64,000 bases of DNA from Fimbriimonas sp. (lineage in GTDB: Bacteria > Armatimonadota > Fimbriimonadia > Fimbriimonadales > Fimbriimonadaceae), in NCBI GenBank assembly GCA_031292555.1, contig JARLGV010000130.1:1-64000 (forward strand), in the 5' to 3' direction. The translations under genes were made by a program, and so were the position numbers. The notes under the pieces are model-generated. The model was not told the origin of the DNA, made no database searches, and saw only the letters and a program-made list of their open reading frames with translations. Below are positions 25,650 through 34,773 of the stretch, one piece after another (position 1 is the first letter of the stretch; every line of letters starts with the position of its first letter).

Positions 25650-26462
25650 TCAAGACGGCTTCTCCGAGCGAAACGCGATCGATGGGCAGGATTCTCCCAA
25701 GGGATAACTCGGCACCTTCACGCCCTGGAGTTCGAACCGTCCCGCCTTGCAGAACACGCTGACCACCTCGTCAACGGTCAAGAGCCGGTATATGTCCTCG
25801 CAGTTTCGGTACAGTTCGAGGGCATCGAAGCGCTCGACCTGCCATCCGATTCGGGTGGCCAAGTCATCAAAATCGTCGACACCGGAGCGAACCTCGTCCC
25901 ACACGTCCGCCAACCTCACGCCCTGATGGGGATTGGCCTGCAATGCCTGCCACAGACGGATTTTGAGTATGTTTAGATCTCCGATCCGGCCGCATTTTAG
26001 ATCGTCTACTACCGATGCAGGAGTCATCGTTGCTGGCGAAGGCAGGAATACGCGGAATATTGCATACCCGCCGGGGCTCAGAACCCGATAGAGTTCTTGG
26101 GCGATCTGGTCGACTGAATCGGGATAATCCACAACCGTGAGGCCACCGTCGCAGAGCACGATATCCTGCGTGTTTGGATCGACAGGTAGCGAACGCCAGT
26201 CCGCCTCGTAGGCTCGGTCCGGATCTCCAAGCCACAACTTCTGGATCATCGCCTTCTCGCGATCGGCCGCACACAATACGGTGGCCTCGGGCCATTCGAT
26301 TCTCTGGTACTCCTGGGTGACGCCCAAGATCAAAACGCGCAGGTCTCGTCGACGCCACTGGGACACAAAATCGGTGATAAAGCCGATGTCCGAGGCCGAT
26401 GGCCTGAGAGGCGGGCCGATATGTCCCCAATAACCAGGCGCCTGATCCCAATATGTGCTCAC
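25650..26462 (-). CDS. Class I SAM-dependent methyltransferase
   Basis: 270 residues. The central part has the Rossmann-type order: VLILGVTQEY (motif I, without the usual glycine-rich loop), an acidic end of strand 2 (CAADRE), NTQDIVLCDGGL (motif II) and LYRVLSPGGYAIFRVF (motif III). The N-terminus (STYWDQAPGYWGHIGP) is Trp/Tyr-rich. Its ATG overlaps the stop of the ATP-grasp gene by 4 bases (ATGA), so the two are coupled. Substrate unknown; small molecule or glycan is likelier than DNA because there is no target-recognition region. Confidence 0.75.
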   Translation of the reverse strand: MSTYWDQAPGYWGHIGPPLRPSASDIGFITDFVSQWRRRDLRVLILGVTQEYQRIEWPEATVLCAADREKAMIQKLWLGDPDRAYEADWRSLPVDPNTQDIVLCDGGLTVVDYPDSVDQIAQELYRVLSPGGYAIFRVFLPSPATMTPASVVDDLKCGRIGDLNILKIRLWQALQANPHQGVRLADVWDEVRSGVDDFDDLATRIGWQVERFDALELYRNCEDIYRLLTVDEVVSVFCKAGRFELQGVKVPSYPLGESCPSIAFRSEKPS

Positions 26463-27286
26463 AAGGGATGCTCCAGGAACCCATCGATACCCGTTGAAAG
26501 GACCTCAATCATGCCTTGCAGAGCACGACTTGTCGGCCCTCCGCCTACCATCGGAGTTCGATTGACATCGTATAGCACCGGGCGTCCGTCGCTGATCGCA
26601 TAGTCGAACTTGCCGAAGTCGAATCCAAACTGGGCACGCATGGCTCGAATCTCATCCGGCACCTCGGAGATGACTTCCCGCCCGATGATATTCGAGAGCT
26701 TGACGACGGGTTCCCTGGACAGGGAACGAGAATTCGTTTCGCTAGTGCCGAGAAACATCCATGTACGAAGACAGAAGAACTCCCCTTGCCGCTCAGGCAA
26801 GAACCGCTCGACAACGTAGTCGGTTCCCTCCCATACCGCTGCGGGCACGTCGCAAGCACATTCGAATACCCGGTAATCGTTGGAAGCAGATGCGCCGCGG
26901 CCAGCGGCGACACGATCATTTACCAATTGCGCCTCTCTCCAGCCTCCGGCATTGAGATTGCTCTTTACGATGACTGGGCCATCGAAATCGGACGGCCGAC
27001 ATATCAGATTACGGCTGATGTGGCGCTTGGAGGAATCGTCGAGTTTGCCGTTCAGCGTTAGAGGAAACCTCGAAGCAAGAGCGAGCAGTTCGTCCGGGAC
27101 TCGGGTCAGATCCACATGCATGATTCCCAAATCGCTGGGAACATAGTCCGCCTCGGATGTAACGATCGAAATCGCGATTCGCCTTCGGAGCCAGATATCG
27201 GATATGCGGTGGAGGACGTAGCGGCAATCGTAGTGATCTGTAGGATGAACGATGATCGCAAGCCGCTTCACAAATGGATGATACAT
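26459..27286 (-). CDS. ATP-grasp fold protein
   Basis: 275 residues. The ATP-grasp core is seen from about 90 on: DGPVIVKSNLNAGG for the nucleotide-binding strands and Lys, VVERFLPE, and the metal-site block FDFGKFDYAISDG followed by VLYDVNRTP with the Asp/Asn ligands. ATP-grasp enzymes join a carboxylate to an amine or thiol via an acyl phosphate. ATG 27286 is chosen over GTG 27292. It is the first gene of the trio ATP-grasp, methyltransferase, GT4. The likely product is a modified peptide, glycan or small metabolite, which sequence alone cannot settle. Confidence 0.75.
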   Translation of the reverse strand: MYHPFVKRLAIIVHPTDHYDCRYVLHRISDIWLRRRIAISIVTSEADYVPSDLGIMHVDLTRVPDELLALASRFPLTLNGKLDDSSKRHISRNLICRPSDFDGPVIVKSNLNAGGWREAQLVNDRVAAGRGASASNDYRVFECACDVPAAVWEGTDYVVERFLPERQGEFFCLRTWMFLGTSETNSRSLSREPVVKLSNIIGREVISEVPDEIRAMRAQFGFDFGKFDYAISDGRPVLYDVNRTPMVGGGPTSRALQGMIEVLSTGIDGFLEHPL

Positions 27287-27501
27287 TCCCACGATCGCGA
27301 TTAACCCTTAGCTAATATCTGCGTTTACATAGATCATTGCATTGCGCTTCCAAATCCACATTCGAAGGGATGGAGGACGCAAGGCCGGGCACACTTCAAG
27401 AAGCAAGAGGATCGCTTACTGCCGCATCACCTTCTTGGACGCGGGGCTTTCGAACTCGGTAGTCACGCCCGTTACCGATGCATGGTCACCAACCTTCTTG
27501 A

Positions 27502-27507
27502 TAGAAT
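27502..27507 (+). promoter_or_regulatory. -10 box of a leaderless gene
   Basis: TAGAAT ends 9 bases before ATG 27517; no ribosome binding site. Confidence 0.5.
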
Positions 27508-27516
27508 GACGTAAGC

Positions 27517-29655
27517 ATGTTTCTGCGTAGGGAGAACGACAACGATGCGGCTCGCCAGCGGATAGCGGACACTGACCGCCAGATTGAACTCCTAACCGGC
27601 GCTATTGGTAGCTCTGGGGCGCCCGGCAATGCCCGGCACTGCCTTGACCTCGCAGCAATTCACTGTTGGCACGGTCGATTCCAGAAGACGCAGGAATTGC
27701 TCACACCCCTTTTGCAGCCAACGTATCCCTCCGATATCTCACTGGAGGCTCGGCAACTTATCGCGGACAACCAGTTTCGGCACGATCAGTACGACTTGGC
27801 CAATCGCACTTATCACGAGAATCTGGTCGCGGCACGTGAATGCGGAAACGAGTACTGGATCGCGCGGGCAAGAGACGGCATCGCCTGGGTACTGATCGAC
27901 GTAGGGCACTTCACGACCGGGGAGTTCAGCGAAGCTAGCAAAGTGTTCGAAGAGACGCTGCCACTGCATCGCAAACACGGCATGTGGGTGCCGGAAGCGA
28001 TGGATATCTATGGGCTTAGCCGAGCGGCAGCCGGAAACGGCGACTACAATCGATCGGCCGAGTTGGCGCAAGAGTCGATTGAAAAGCTGCAGGAACACGG
28101 GGGTTCTCGTCTTCTCCAGTTCCCTCTCCTCCAACTTGCCAACGTGTATCGCGATAGCGGGAACTTCGACAAGGCTCTTCCCTACTACGATCAAGCGATC
28201 GACGCCGCCGACGACAGCCAAGACCCCTACATGCAGGTTCTCGTCGCCTATCACTATGGCTGCCTTCTGAAGTGGACGAAGCGAAAGGACGAAGCGCGCG
28301 AAATATGGCAATCCGTGCTTTCTATACCGGCCGACCTGGACTTTCCCCGTTTGGGGAGCGAGCTTTGTCGAGGTCTCGCCCAACTTGCCGAGCAGCGATC
28401 GAACTTCGAGGAGGCCTACCGACTTCAGATCGATTCACAGAATTACGGCAACCGCGTAGGCGTGATCTCGCACATCCTCCAGAACCAGCAGATGCTTCTC
28501 CGCGAAGCGATTCATCGAACCGGTCAACTAGAGGCCCAACTCAGCCACTTGACCGCCGGCGTGGAAGCAAGCGACGACGGTATTTTTGTTTTCGGCCCGC
28601 CCGTTTCAGGCGTCGCGGATGAGAGCTTCCTCATCCAGTTCGTCAATGAGGCGGGCGCGGACATGCTTGGGCGCAAACCATACGAGATCATGCATGTCTT
28701 GCTGAACTCAGTTTGGAAGTCGCCGACCTCGGCTAAAGTCGTCGAGACGTCTCGCAATGTCTATGTCTCGGGCCATCGGCAGGCACTCGATCCGGTCGAG
28801 TTGGAATTCCGGGATGGCCGACGACGATGGTATGCCGTTAGGATTGCCAAAATCGACGACGGTATCGCATGGACAGTAACTGATGTGACGGAGCGCGAAG
28901 CGATGCGCAGACAGATCGAGGCCCAGCGCGACCGCCTGACCGAGACCAACGCTCGCCTAACTGCGGTTGATCGAGAGAAGTCGGAAATGCTGGGGATTGC
29001 CGCTCACGACCTGCGGAGCCCGATCGGCAACATCCGCTCTCTCTGCGACTTCATCCCCAAGGACGACGCCAAGACATCCGAGCTAGTCTCCATCGTCGAA
29101 TCGAGCGCAGATGCCCTGCTAGTGTTGATCGCCAATCTCCTGGATGTAGAGCGAATCGAACGGGGAGAGGTCACCCTAAACGTTCGCTCCATGCAAGTCG
29201 AGCCTCTGATAAGGAGAGTCGCCGAGGAGTTCTATGCAGTTGCCGCCAAAAAGCAGATTCGGGTTGCAACGTGGATGGCCGATCCGGGCATCTCGGTGCG
29301 GGCCGACGAAGGAGCTTTGCTGAGGATCCTGCAGAATCTCGTGTCGAACGCCGTCAAATTCTCTCCCACTGGTTCGCAAGTCGAGATCCGAGCGTGTGCT
29401 TGCCAATACCGGATCCGGTTTGAGATAAAAGACGACGGTCCAGGAATTTCGGACGGCGACATGAAGAGGCTCTTTCGGAAATTCGGTCGACTCTCCGCGC
29501 GTCCGACAGGGGGCGAGTCTTCGAGCGGCTTGGGCCTATCCATCGTTAAGCATCTCGTCGAAGCGATGAGCGGCTATGTCGGCTGCGATTCGGAAATCGG
29601 AGCCGGGTCGACGTTCTGGTTCGAGATCCCGCGCTCGACGTACGAGGACACGTAG
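27517..29655 (+). CDS. TPR-PAS sensor histidine kinase
   Basis: 712 residues, no transmembrane segment, so a cytoplasmic sensor. TPR-type helical repeats fill about 30-340 (FDKALPYYDQAID). A PAS domain covers about 345-470. A short coiled coil leads to the HisKA helix with phospho-acceptor His497 (AAHDLRSP). The HATPase domain (about 600-705) has the N box NLVSNAVKFS, DDGPGIS and SSGLGLSIVKHLV. There is no receiver, and no response regulator lies next to it. TPR arrays suggest peptide or protein sensing, as in the BTAD regulator nearby. Probably leaderless. Confidence 0.9.
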   Translation: MFLRRENDNDAARQRIADTDRQIELLTGAIGSSGAPGNARHCLDLAAIHCWHGRFQKTQELLTPLLQPTYPSDISLEARQLIADNQFRHDQYDLANRTYHENLVAARECGNEYWIARARDGIAWVLIDVGHFTTGEFSEASKVFEETLPLHRKHGMWVPEAMDIYGLSRAAAGNGDYNRSAELAQESIEKLQEHGGSRLLQFPLLQLANVYRDSGNFDKALPYYDQAIDAADDSQDPYMQVLVAYHYGCLLKWTKRKDEAREIWQSVLSIPADLDFPRLGSELCRGLAQLAEQRSNFEEAYRLQIDSQNYGNRVGVISHILQNQQMLLREAIHRTGQLEAQLSHLTAGVEASDDGIFVFGPPVSGVADESFLIQFVNEAGADMLGRKPYEIMHVLLNSVWKSPTSAKVVETSRNVYVSGHRQALDPVELEFRDGRRRWYAVRIAKIDDGIAWTVTDVTEREAMRRQIEAQRDRLTETNARLTAVDREKSEMLGIAAHDLRSPIGNIRSLCDFIPKDDAKTSELVSIVESSADALLVLIANLLDVERIERGEVTLNVRSMQVEPLIRRVAEEFYAVAAKKQIRVATWMADPGISVRADEGALLRILQNLVSNAVKFSPTGSQVEIRACACQYRIRFEIKDDGPGISDGDMKRLFRKFGRLSARPTGGESSSGLGLSIVKHLVEAMSGYVGCDSEIGAGSTFWFEIPRSTYEDT

Positions 29656-29742
29656 TCGACGGTCGCCGCTACCGAATAGCTTCTCAAAGTGGGGAAATCT
29701 GACGCACAATTCAGGGAAAGCACCTTGTCGTGCCGCTAGAGC

Positions 29743-30513
29743 ATGCGCATCATTTCCAAGTTCCACGACTTTTACGATTCTGCCGCCGGATTCGGGCTCG
29801 ATCCGGAGAGGATCTATCGGCGCACGCCCAGCCGAGTGGAGATTGAAACGCGGTTCTGGAGCGGTAGCTCCGATGTTCTCCCCTATCCGTGGATACCCAG
29901 GTACCGGGGGCTGCCAGAGCCCGCCAGATCCGTCACCCTTGGGTTCTGCGGTCGCTTCTATCCGCTCTGGATCGACAGTTCAACCGCAATCGCCCCAGAG
30001 GCCCTCACGTCGGAATCCGGCGAACGGTTCTGGCTGTCGCAGGACGACGCGCTAGCAAAGCTGCGCGATCTGGTCGATGCGGTCGAGTACGTCCGGGGAT
30101 ATCAGGAACGATTCCTGGCACGAGCACGGAAGATCGTCGAACATGACCGGCGCGTTCTAGAATCGCCGCTCGATTCAAAGTTGTTTCGCGATCTCAAATG
30201 CCCGGCCTTGGTCCTGTTCGGCCATGGAGGCAGTGGCTTCTCGCCGATGCATACTGTCGAGATCATCAGGAACCCTCGGCTCACAAGCTTTGGATTCGAG
30301 AAGATCCTCGACCCATTCGCGGCGTATCAAGCGATCGCCACGTTCCTGAGCAACGACCTCGTCGAAGGCGACCCCGCCCCCGAAACCGTCGGAGGGGACG
30401 AGGTCATCGCTCGTTCAAAGGGATTCGACGACATGAGCTTCCGCACTATGGCGCCCGGCAACAAGAAACTCAATCGGAAGGAGAACAGGCTACGAAAGCG
30501 TGGGACAGTGTGA
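29743..30513 (+). CDS. Conserved hypothetical protein (KFHDYYD family)
   Basis: 256 residues. The N-terminal ISKFHDFYD motif, LGFCGRFYP near 66, CPALVLFGHG near 155 and the block FEKILDPFAAYQAI near 190, followed by KGFDDMSFR, match a conserved family that I know only as hypothetical proteins in bacteria and some phages. No catalytic motif, signal or membrane helix is seen. The last 20 residues are rich in Lys and Arg. Gap to the kinase is 87 bases; a functional tie is not shown. Confidence 0.6.
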   Translation: MRIISKFHDFYDSAAGFGLDPERIYRRTPSRVEIETRFWSGSSDVLPYPWIPRYRGLPEPARSVTLGFCGRFYPLWIDSSTAIAPEALTSESGERFWLSQDDALAKLRDLVDAVEYVRGYQERFLARARKIVEHDRRVLESPLDSKLFRDLKCPALVLFGHGGSGFSPMHTVEIIRNPRLTSFGFEKILDPFAAYQAIATFLSNDLVEGDPAPETVGGDEVIARSKGFDDMSFRTMAPGNKKLNRKENRLRKRGTV

Positions 30514-30593
30514 TTTGTGTGGGTTAACGCAAGCCCATTGGCGGAAGGGGCGGTGATCGCCAAAGAACTGAGACACTGACAGGCAATTCAACC

Positions 30594-30599
30594 TAGAAT
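30594..30599 (+). promoter_or_regulatory. -10 box of a leaderless gene
   Basis: TAGAAT ends 7 bases before ATG 30607 (4 before ATG 30604). Confidence 0.5.
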
Positions 30600-30606
30600 A
30601 GGGATG

Positions 30607-33600
30607 ATGTGGCGCATCGAGCTGTTTGGGGGCCTCACTGCGCGTCGCGGGGATATCGTCATAAACCGGTTCAACACGCGCAAAACCGGGGAGTTGCTTG
30701 GGTTCTTGGCCGTCTATGCCGGTCGAGAATTCAGCAGGCATGAGCTGGGCTCGGCGATTTGGCCCGAATCTGACGATTCAGATGCAGTCAAAAACCGACT
30801 TCGAAACGCACTCTCTTCCCTACGAAGGCAACTCGAACCACCTGGAATAGAATCGGGATCGGTCCTGGTAAGTGCCCGAGATACGATCTCTCTCAACCGG
30901 CAAGTAGTCCACACAGACTTGATCGAATTCAAACACCAAGTCGCATTGGCCCGATCAAGTGATGTCAACCAGCTGAGTGCTCCGACTGCGCGGGCCCTCG
31001 ATCTGTACGGAGGTGCCCTCCTGTCCGGCTATGAGGGCGACTGGGTCTACCTAGAGCAGAGGGTCATCGAACTGGATCTCCTGCACATGGCCAGGCAAGT
31101 GAGCGAACCTATGGTTGGTGAGCAAGTACCGGCCTCCGTTCGAAGTCGATTATTGAAGATCGCCTTGAGTATCGAACCATATGACGCTCGTTGGGCAGAA
31201 CTTCTCGTCCAGACTTTGGCCAATGGAGGGTCGACAAAGGAGGGCCTCGATATCCTCAGGGCGTTCCGCAAGCGCCTTGAACAAGACCTCGGAGATTCGA
31301 TTCCAGCCGATCTAGCCAACTTGGAGTCATGTCTGGTGTCGGCTCTCAAGTCGCCTTCGGCTAGCAAGACGAATGGCGATCCATTGCTTCGATCCCAACC
31401 GGCTTCGATCGCGTCATCTCGTTTTCCAATTCCGCCAACCCGATTCTTCGGTCGCGAAGCCGAACTAGCCAACCTTCGCCGTCTACTAGTCGATGAGAAG
31501 TCTCGACTTGTTACGGTGGTCGGCCCCGGAGGTTCCGGAAAGACGAGGCTATCCCTTCAACTCGCCAGTTCGCTTGCTCCGGAAGGAGTGAACGAGACGT
31601 GGTTTGTCCCACTTGCCGACCTCGACGACGGAGACAAGATCGCCGACGCGATCCTTGAGGCGATTTGCGGTACGTCTAGCGTCGAAGGTCATGGGACGAA
31701 CTCGGTCGTGGAGGCACTGTCGCACTACGCAAAACCGCTCCTTGTGCTGGACAACTTCGAGCACCTGATCGAACAAGGCGCCGACATCGCCCATTCCCTC
31801 CTCAGGAAGATCCCGACGCTCCAGCTACTGATCACGTCGCGACATATGCTCCAGCTTGAGGGAGAGCAGATCATGGCCCTCGGGCTACTGCCGACGCCAA
31901 CGTCGGACGAGATGAATCCGGAAGATCTCGGAAAGATTGCCAGCGTTCAACTCTTCCTCGATCGAGCAAGACTGGCGAAAGCAGATTTTCAGGTCACTAC
32001 ACGTAATTGCCAGACAATCTCCCGCCTGGCAATGCGACTTGAAGGCATTCCGCTTGCGATCGAACTTTGTGCTGCACTTGCGTCGACTACGACGCCTTTC
32101 CAGATGCTCCACAGCCTTGATGAGAGGTTTGGACTATTGAAGAGCCGAAGGCGCGATATCCCTGCCCGGCATCGTACTCTACACGCTGCCATTCAATACA
32201 GTACCGATCGGTTGCTCGATTCCATGGCCCAGTCATTCTTTCGGCTGAGCGTATTCCGGGGCGGGTGGTCCCGCGATGCCGCCTCCGCACTTCTAGGCGT
32301 CGATAACTCCGATCAGTTGGTTCTCGAATTGCAGGATCGGTCGCTCGTCACTCCGGTTGTCGTTTGGATCGGCCAAGACGAGCATGTACGATTCACAATG
32401 CTTGAAACGATCCGTGACTTCGCCAAGAGCGAACTTCCCGAATCGGAACGAATCCCGCTTGCTGACCGACATGCGAAGTGGTTCAGCGACTTTGCCCATC
32501 GGGAAAACGAAAGGGCAAAGAGTGGTGACGCATCGGCGTTTGAACGTATTGAAGCCGACTACGCGAACATCTGCACCGCCTTGGACCACCTGATCGAAAC
32601 CGCCCGTTTCGACGATGCCCTTGACCTGTGCAACGACCTGTATCGAATGTGGGCAAGCCGAAGCGAGGCCGAGGACGGTTACCAGAGATTCGACTCGATT
32701 CTATCCAACTCCGGCAGCCTCGATGCGCCGTTACGATTGCGCTGTCTTGCCGCCCAGAATCAGGCGGGATTGGCGGGCCGAATCGAGGATGCGGCGAAGC
32801 TGCTTCACTCGGCAACCAGATACTTGGTGCTTGCGGAGGAACTCCAGGACGATGGGCGCATCGCGGCGGCGTTCAATTTGGTGGCACTTCAGAGGGTCTA
32901 TATCGGTGCCCCCCATGACGCAACAAGTTTCTTCCTCAAGGGGCTGGTCCACGCCAAGAAGGCAGGTTCGATTGCCCACGAGGCGACGCTTACCTGCAAC
33001 CTAGGGATTGCTTGGATGGACACCGGAGAACGTCAACGGGCTTGGAATGCTTTCGAGAAATCGATCGATCTGTCGCTTGAGGTGAAGGAGTACAGCTACG
33101 CCTGCGTCTCATGCGCCAATCTGGCCGCCCTTGCGATCACCGAAGATAAGCTCGAGGCAGCAGGCAGATTCCTAGAACAGGGCCGTGCCCTCGCTGATCA
33201 GATCGGCCACCTCATCATTCAGCGTTCATTGGCGGCCGAGGCTGCCCGGATGGAGCTTAAGCGCAAGAACTGGCAAACGTGCGTCCAGGCGATCCAGTTC
33301 TGCCTGTCGGGCGCGACGCGCGAAACGACAACGATTGCTCTCATCTGTGCTGCCGTCGTTTTCGACGAATGGAATGAACCGCGTGCTGCGGCCACGTCAC
33401 TTGGCGCTGCCGACCGTATGTTGTCCGAAGACCAATCGCCAACTTCTTTCCTGGTCCGGTACCCCGAATTGGTTGATGCACGTGCGACAATCATGGACCA
33501 ATGGAGCGATGATTCCGCCGACGCCTATCGAGCCGGGCGAGAGATGAGCCGAATGGCTACTTGCCGCGCGACGCAAGAAAGACTTGAGGCGCTGACCAGC

Positions 33601-33624
33601 AGGCTTGCCGCCAATCCGCGCTAA
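30607..33624 (+). CDS. SARP/AfsR-type regulator: wHTH, BTAD, NB-ARC-like ATPase, TPR
   Basis: About 1005 residues. Residues 1-95 form the OmpR-like winged helix of SARP activators (LFGGLTARRGD, NRLRNALSSLRRQLE). The BTAD helical domain follows (about 97-245; LDLYGGALLSGYEGDWV). An ATPase of the STAND/NB-ARC class begins near 285, with Walker A GPGGSGKT at about 306-313 and Walker B LLVLDNFEHL near 378. The LEGIPLAIEL motif near 480 is the GLPL-type box. TPR-like helices fill the C-terminal third. Such proteins are ATP-switched transcription activators. Two in-frame ATGs (30604, 30607) are possible. A matching direct-repeat operator lies just downstream (33647-33682). Confidence 0.9.
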   Translation: MWRIELFGGLTARRGDIVINRFNTRKTGELLGFLAVYAGREFSRHELGSAIWPESDDSDAVKNRLRNALSSLRRQLEPPGIESGSVLVSARDTISLNRQVVHTDLIEFKHQVALARSSDVNQLSAPTARALDLYGGALLSGYEGDWVYLEQRVIELDLLHMARQVSEPMVGEQVPASVRSRLLKIALSIEPYDARWAELLVQTLANGGSTKEGLDILRAFRKRLEQDLGDSIPADLANLESCLVSALKSPSASKTNGDPLLRSQPASIASSRFPIPPTRFFGREAELANLRRLLVDEKSRLVTVVGPGGSGKTRLSLQLASSLAPEGVNETWFVPLADLDDGDKIADAILEAICGTSSVEGHGTNSVVEALSHYAKPLLVLDNFEHLIEQGADIAHSLLRKIPTLQLLITSRHMLQLEGEQIMALGLLPTPTSDEMNPEDLGKIASVQLFLDRARLAKADFQVTTRNCQTISRLAMRLEGIPLAIELCAALASTTTPFQMLHSLDERFGLLKSRRRDIPARHRTLHAAIQYSTDRLLDSMAQSFFRLSVFRGGWSRDAASALLGVDNSDQLVLELQDRSLVTPVVVWIGQDEHVRFTMLETIRDFAKSELPESERIPLADRHAKWFSDFAHRENERAKSGDASAFERIEADYANICTALDHLIETARFDDALDLCNDLYRMWASRSEAEDGYQRFDSILSNSGSLDAPLRLRCLAAQNQAGLAGRIEDAAKLLHSATRYLVLAEELQDDGRIAAAFNLVALQRVYIGAPHDATSFFLKGLVHAKKAGSIAHEATLTCNLGIAWMDTGERQRAWNAFEKSIDLSLEVKEYSYACVSCANLAALAITEDKLEAAGRFLEQGRALADQIGHLIIQRSLAAEAARMELKRKNWQTCVQAIQFCLSGATRETTTIALICAAVVFDEWNEPRAAATSLGAADRMLSEDQSPTSFLVRYPELVDARATIMDQWSDDSADAYRAGREMSRMATCRATQERLEALTSRLAANPR

Positions 33625-33646
33625 AGATCTCTTTCAGTTCGAAAAC

Positions 33647-33682
33647 CATTTAATGCGACATTTAATGCACCGTTCGTACAAT
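33647..33682 (+). promoter_or_regulatory. Direct-repeat operator with -10 box, SARP-type layout
   Basis: CATTTAATGC occurs at 33647-33656 and again at 33659-33668, a 12-base period, near the place of a -35 box. TACAAT (33677-33682) follows 8 bases after the second repeat. SARP activators bind tandem repeats (usually 11-base period) whose last copy sits 8 bases from the -10 box. The leader to ATG 33729 would be about 40 bases. Confidence 0.5.
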
Positions 33683-33728
33683 CCCCTCATCCCTGGGTCG
33701 CCGAGATCCAGCACTAGAGCTGATTATT

Positions 33729-34520
33729 ATGAAATTGCATCGGTCAAACCTCCGTTCAGGCTTTACCCTCATCGAGCTACTTGTCGTGATCGCTATCATC
33801 GCGATCTTGGCTGCCATTCTGTTCCCGGTTTTTGCCCAGGCAAAGGAGGCAGCCAAGAAGACCCAGTGCCTCAGCGATCTAAAGCAGTTGGCGCTCGCCT
33901 CGACCATGTATGAAGGGGACTATGACGACTCGATCGTTCCCTACGAAACGGCACTTCCCACTGGCTTCTTTGCGGCATGGTATGGAGTCGATATGGGATG
34001 GCAAGGCTGCGACCTAAGTAATCCCGCTGGGCTGTTGAGCCCCTATTTCAAGAACAACGATATCAAGGTCTGCCCGACTGGCAAGAGCATACCGTTTCCG
34101 ATCCAGGGGACCTGGCCAAGCTATGGTTACAACGAGCTGATCTGGAATGCGAATATGGATCGCCACTTCCCATCGTTGTCAGTATTTCAGCAGCCGTCCG
34201 AGACAGTCATCTTCGGGGACGCCGCAACCTATTGGGATGGATACGGAATCTCGAAGGACATGGCACTCTATCCTGCTTCTGAGACTTCGCTCTTCGATGC
34301 ACCGAGCGCACATGGCCTCCACGGAGGCAGCATGTGCAACGTCGCTTGGATCGACGGCCACGCCAAGTCGTTGCACCCAGTCCCGCGTCCGAACTGTGCC
34401 GACCCAGCTCAGTTCGCTGCAAACAACTTGGGCGATCTTTTGAAAGGGGCGAGAACTGGCAACTTGGTTACGGACAGCTACTACTTCCTCGCCGACAAGA
34501 CCACCCTCACGATGCCGTGA
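33729..34520 (+). CDS. Type II/IV pseudopilin with DUF1559-like domain
   Basis: 263 residues. The prepilin peptidase site is RSGFTLIE, with Phe+1 and Glu+5, followed by the hydrophobic helix [19 protein letters not shown]. The head domain has [20 protein letters not shown], two conserved-looking Cys pairs, and the closing [11 protein letters not shown] motif. These proteins are exported and processed by PilD-like peptidase and assembled in thin fibres or secretion machines; Armatimonadota carry many copies. The [13 protein letters not shown] run is the lineage marker used in the summary. Likely target of the SARP-type regulator upstream. Confidence 0.92.
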   Translation: MKLHRSNLRSGFTLIELLVVIAIIAILAAILFPVFAQAKEAAKKTQCLSDLKQLALASTMYEGDYDDSIVPYETALPTGFFAAWYGVDMGWQGCDLSNPAGLLSPYFKNNDIKVCPTGKSIPFPIQGTWPSYGYNELIWNANMDRHFPSLSVFQQPSETVIFGDAATYWDGYGISKDMALYPASETSLFDAPSAHGLHGGSMCNVAWIDGHAKSLHPVPRPNCADPAQFAANNLGDLLKGARTGNLVTDSYYFLADKTTLTMP

Positions 34521-34523
34521 GAC

Positions 34524-34736
34524 TCACGCGGGATGCCCTTTTGAACCGGCTCTAAAGTCCGTCGAAAGGGATTCCCGCGAATCGTGTCCCCCAAAGGAAA
34601 GCGAAAGCTCGTTACGATTCGGGATCCCGCGCCAATCGTGGAACCTATCGTAATCGAATACGGTCAAAGGCAAATCCACGTGCGGCGATTGTCTCTCATC
34701 CGTATAGTCCTTGAGGTGGCCATAAAATCGATTCAT
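34524..34736 (-). CDS. Possible small hypothetical protein
   Basis: A 70-residue minus-strand frame starting MNRFYGHLKDYTDER and ending GSKGHPA. Amino-acid make-up looks protein-like, with a Trp and many charged residues. It has no recognised family, no clear ribosome binding site and stops right at the convergent pilin gene. It may be an old fragment. The rest of 34521-34773 holds nothing else. Confidence 0.3.
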   Translation of the reverse strand: MNRFYGHLKDYTDERQSPHVDLPLTVFDYDRFHDWRGIPNRNELSLSFGGHDSRESLSTDFRAGSKGHPA

Positions 34737-34773
34737 TTCTAGTCGCATACTTTTGTAAAGGGACCCTTTCAGC

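Noticed and set aside
27308-27361. 17-residue minus-strand frame (MWIWKRNAMIYVNADIS) just upstream of the ATP-grasp gene, as a possible precursor peptide
   Set aside because: No ribosome binding site or -10 box at the right distance, and no repeated core or leader pattern.
27418-27516. Minus-strand stretch reading GDHASVTGVTTEFESPASKK, possibly the tail of an OB-like protein
   Set aside because: It has no start of its own and runs antisense into the kinase gene; kept only as a weak hint of a fossil.
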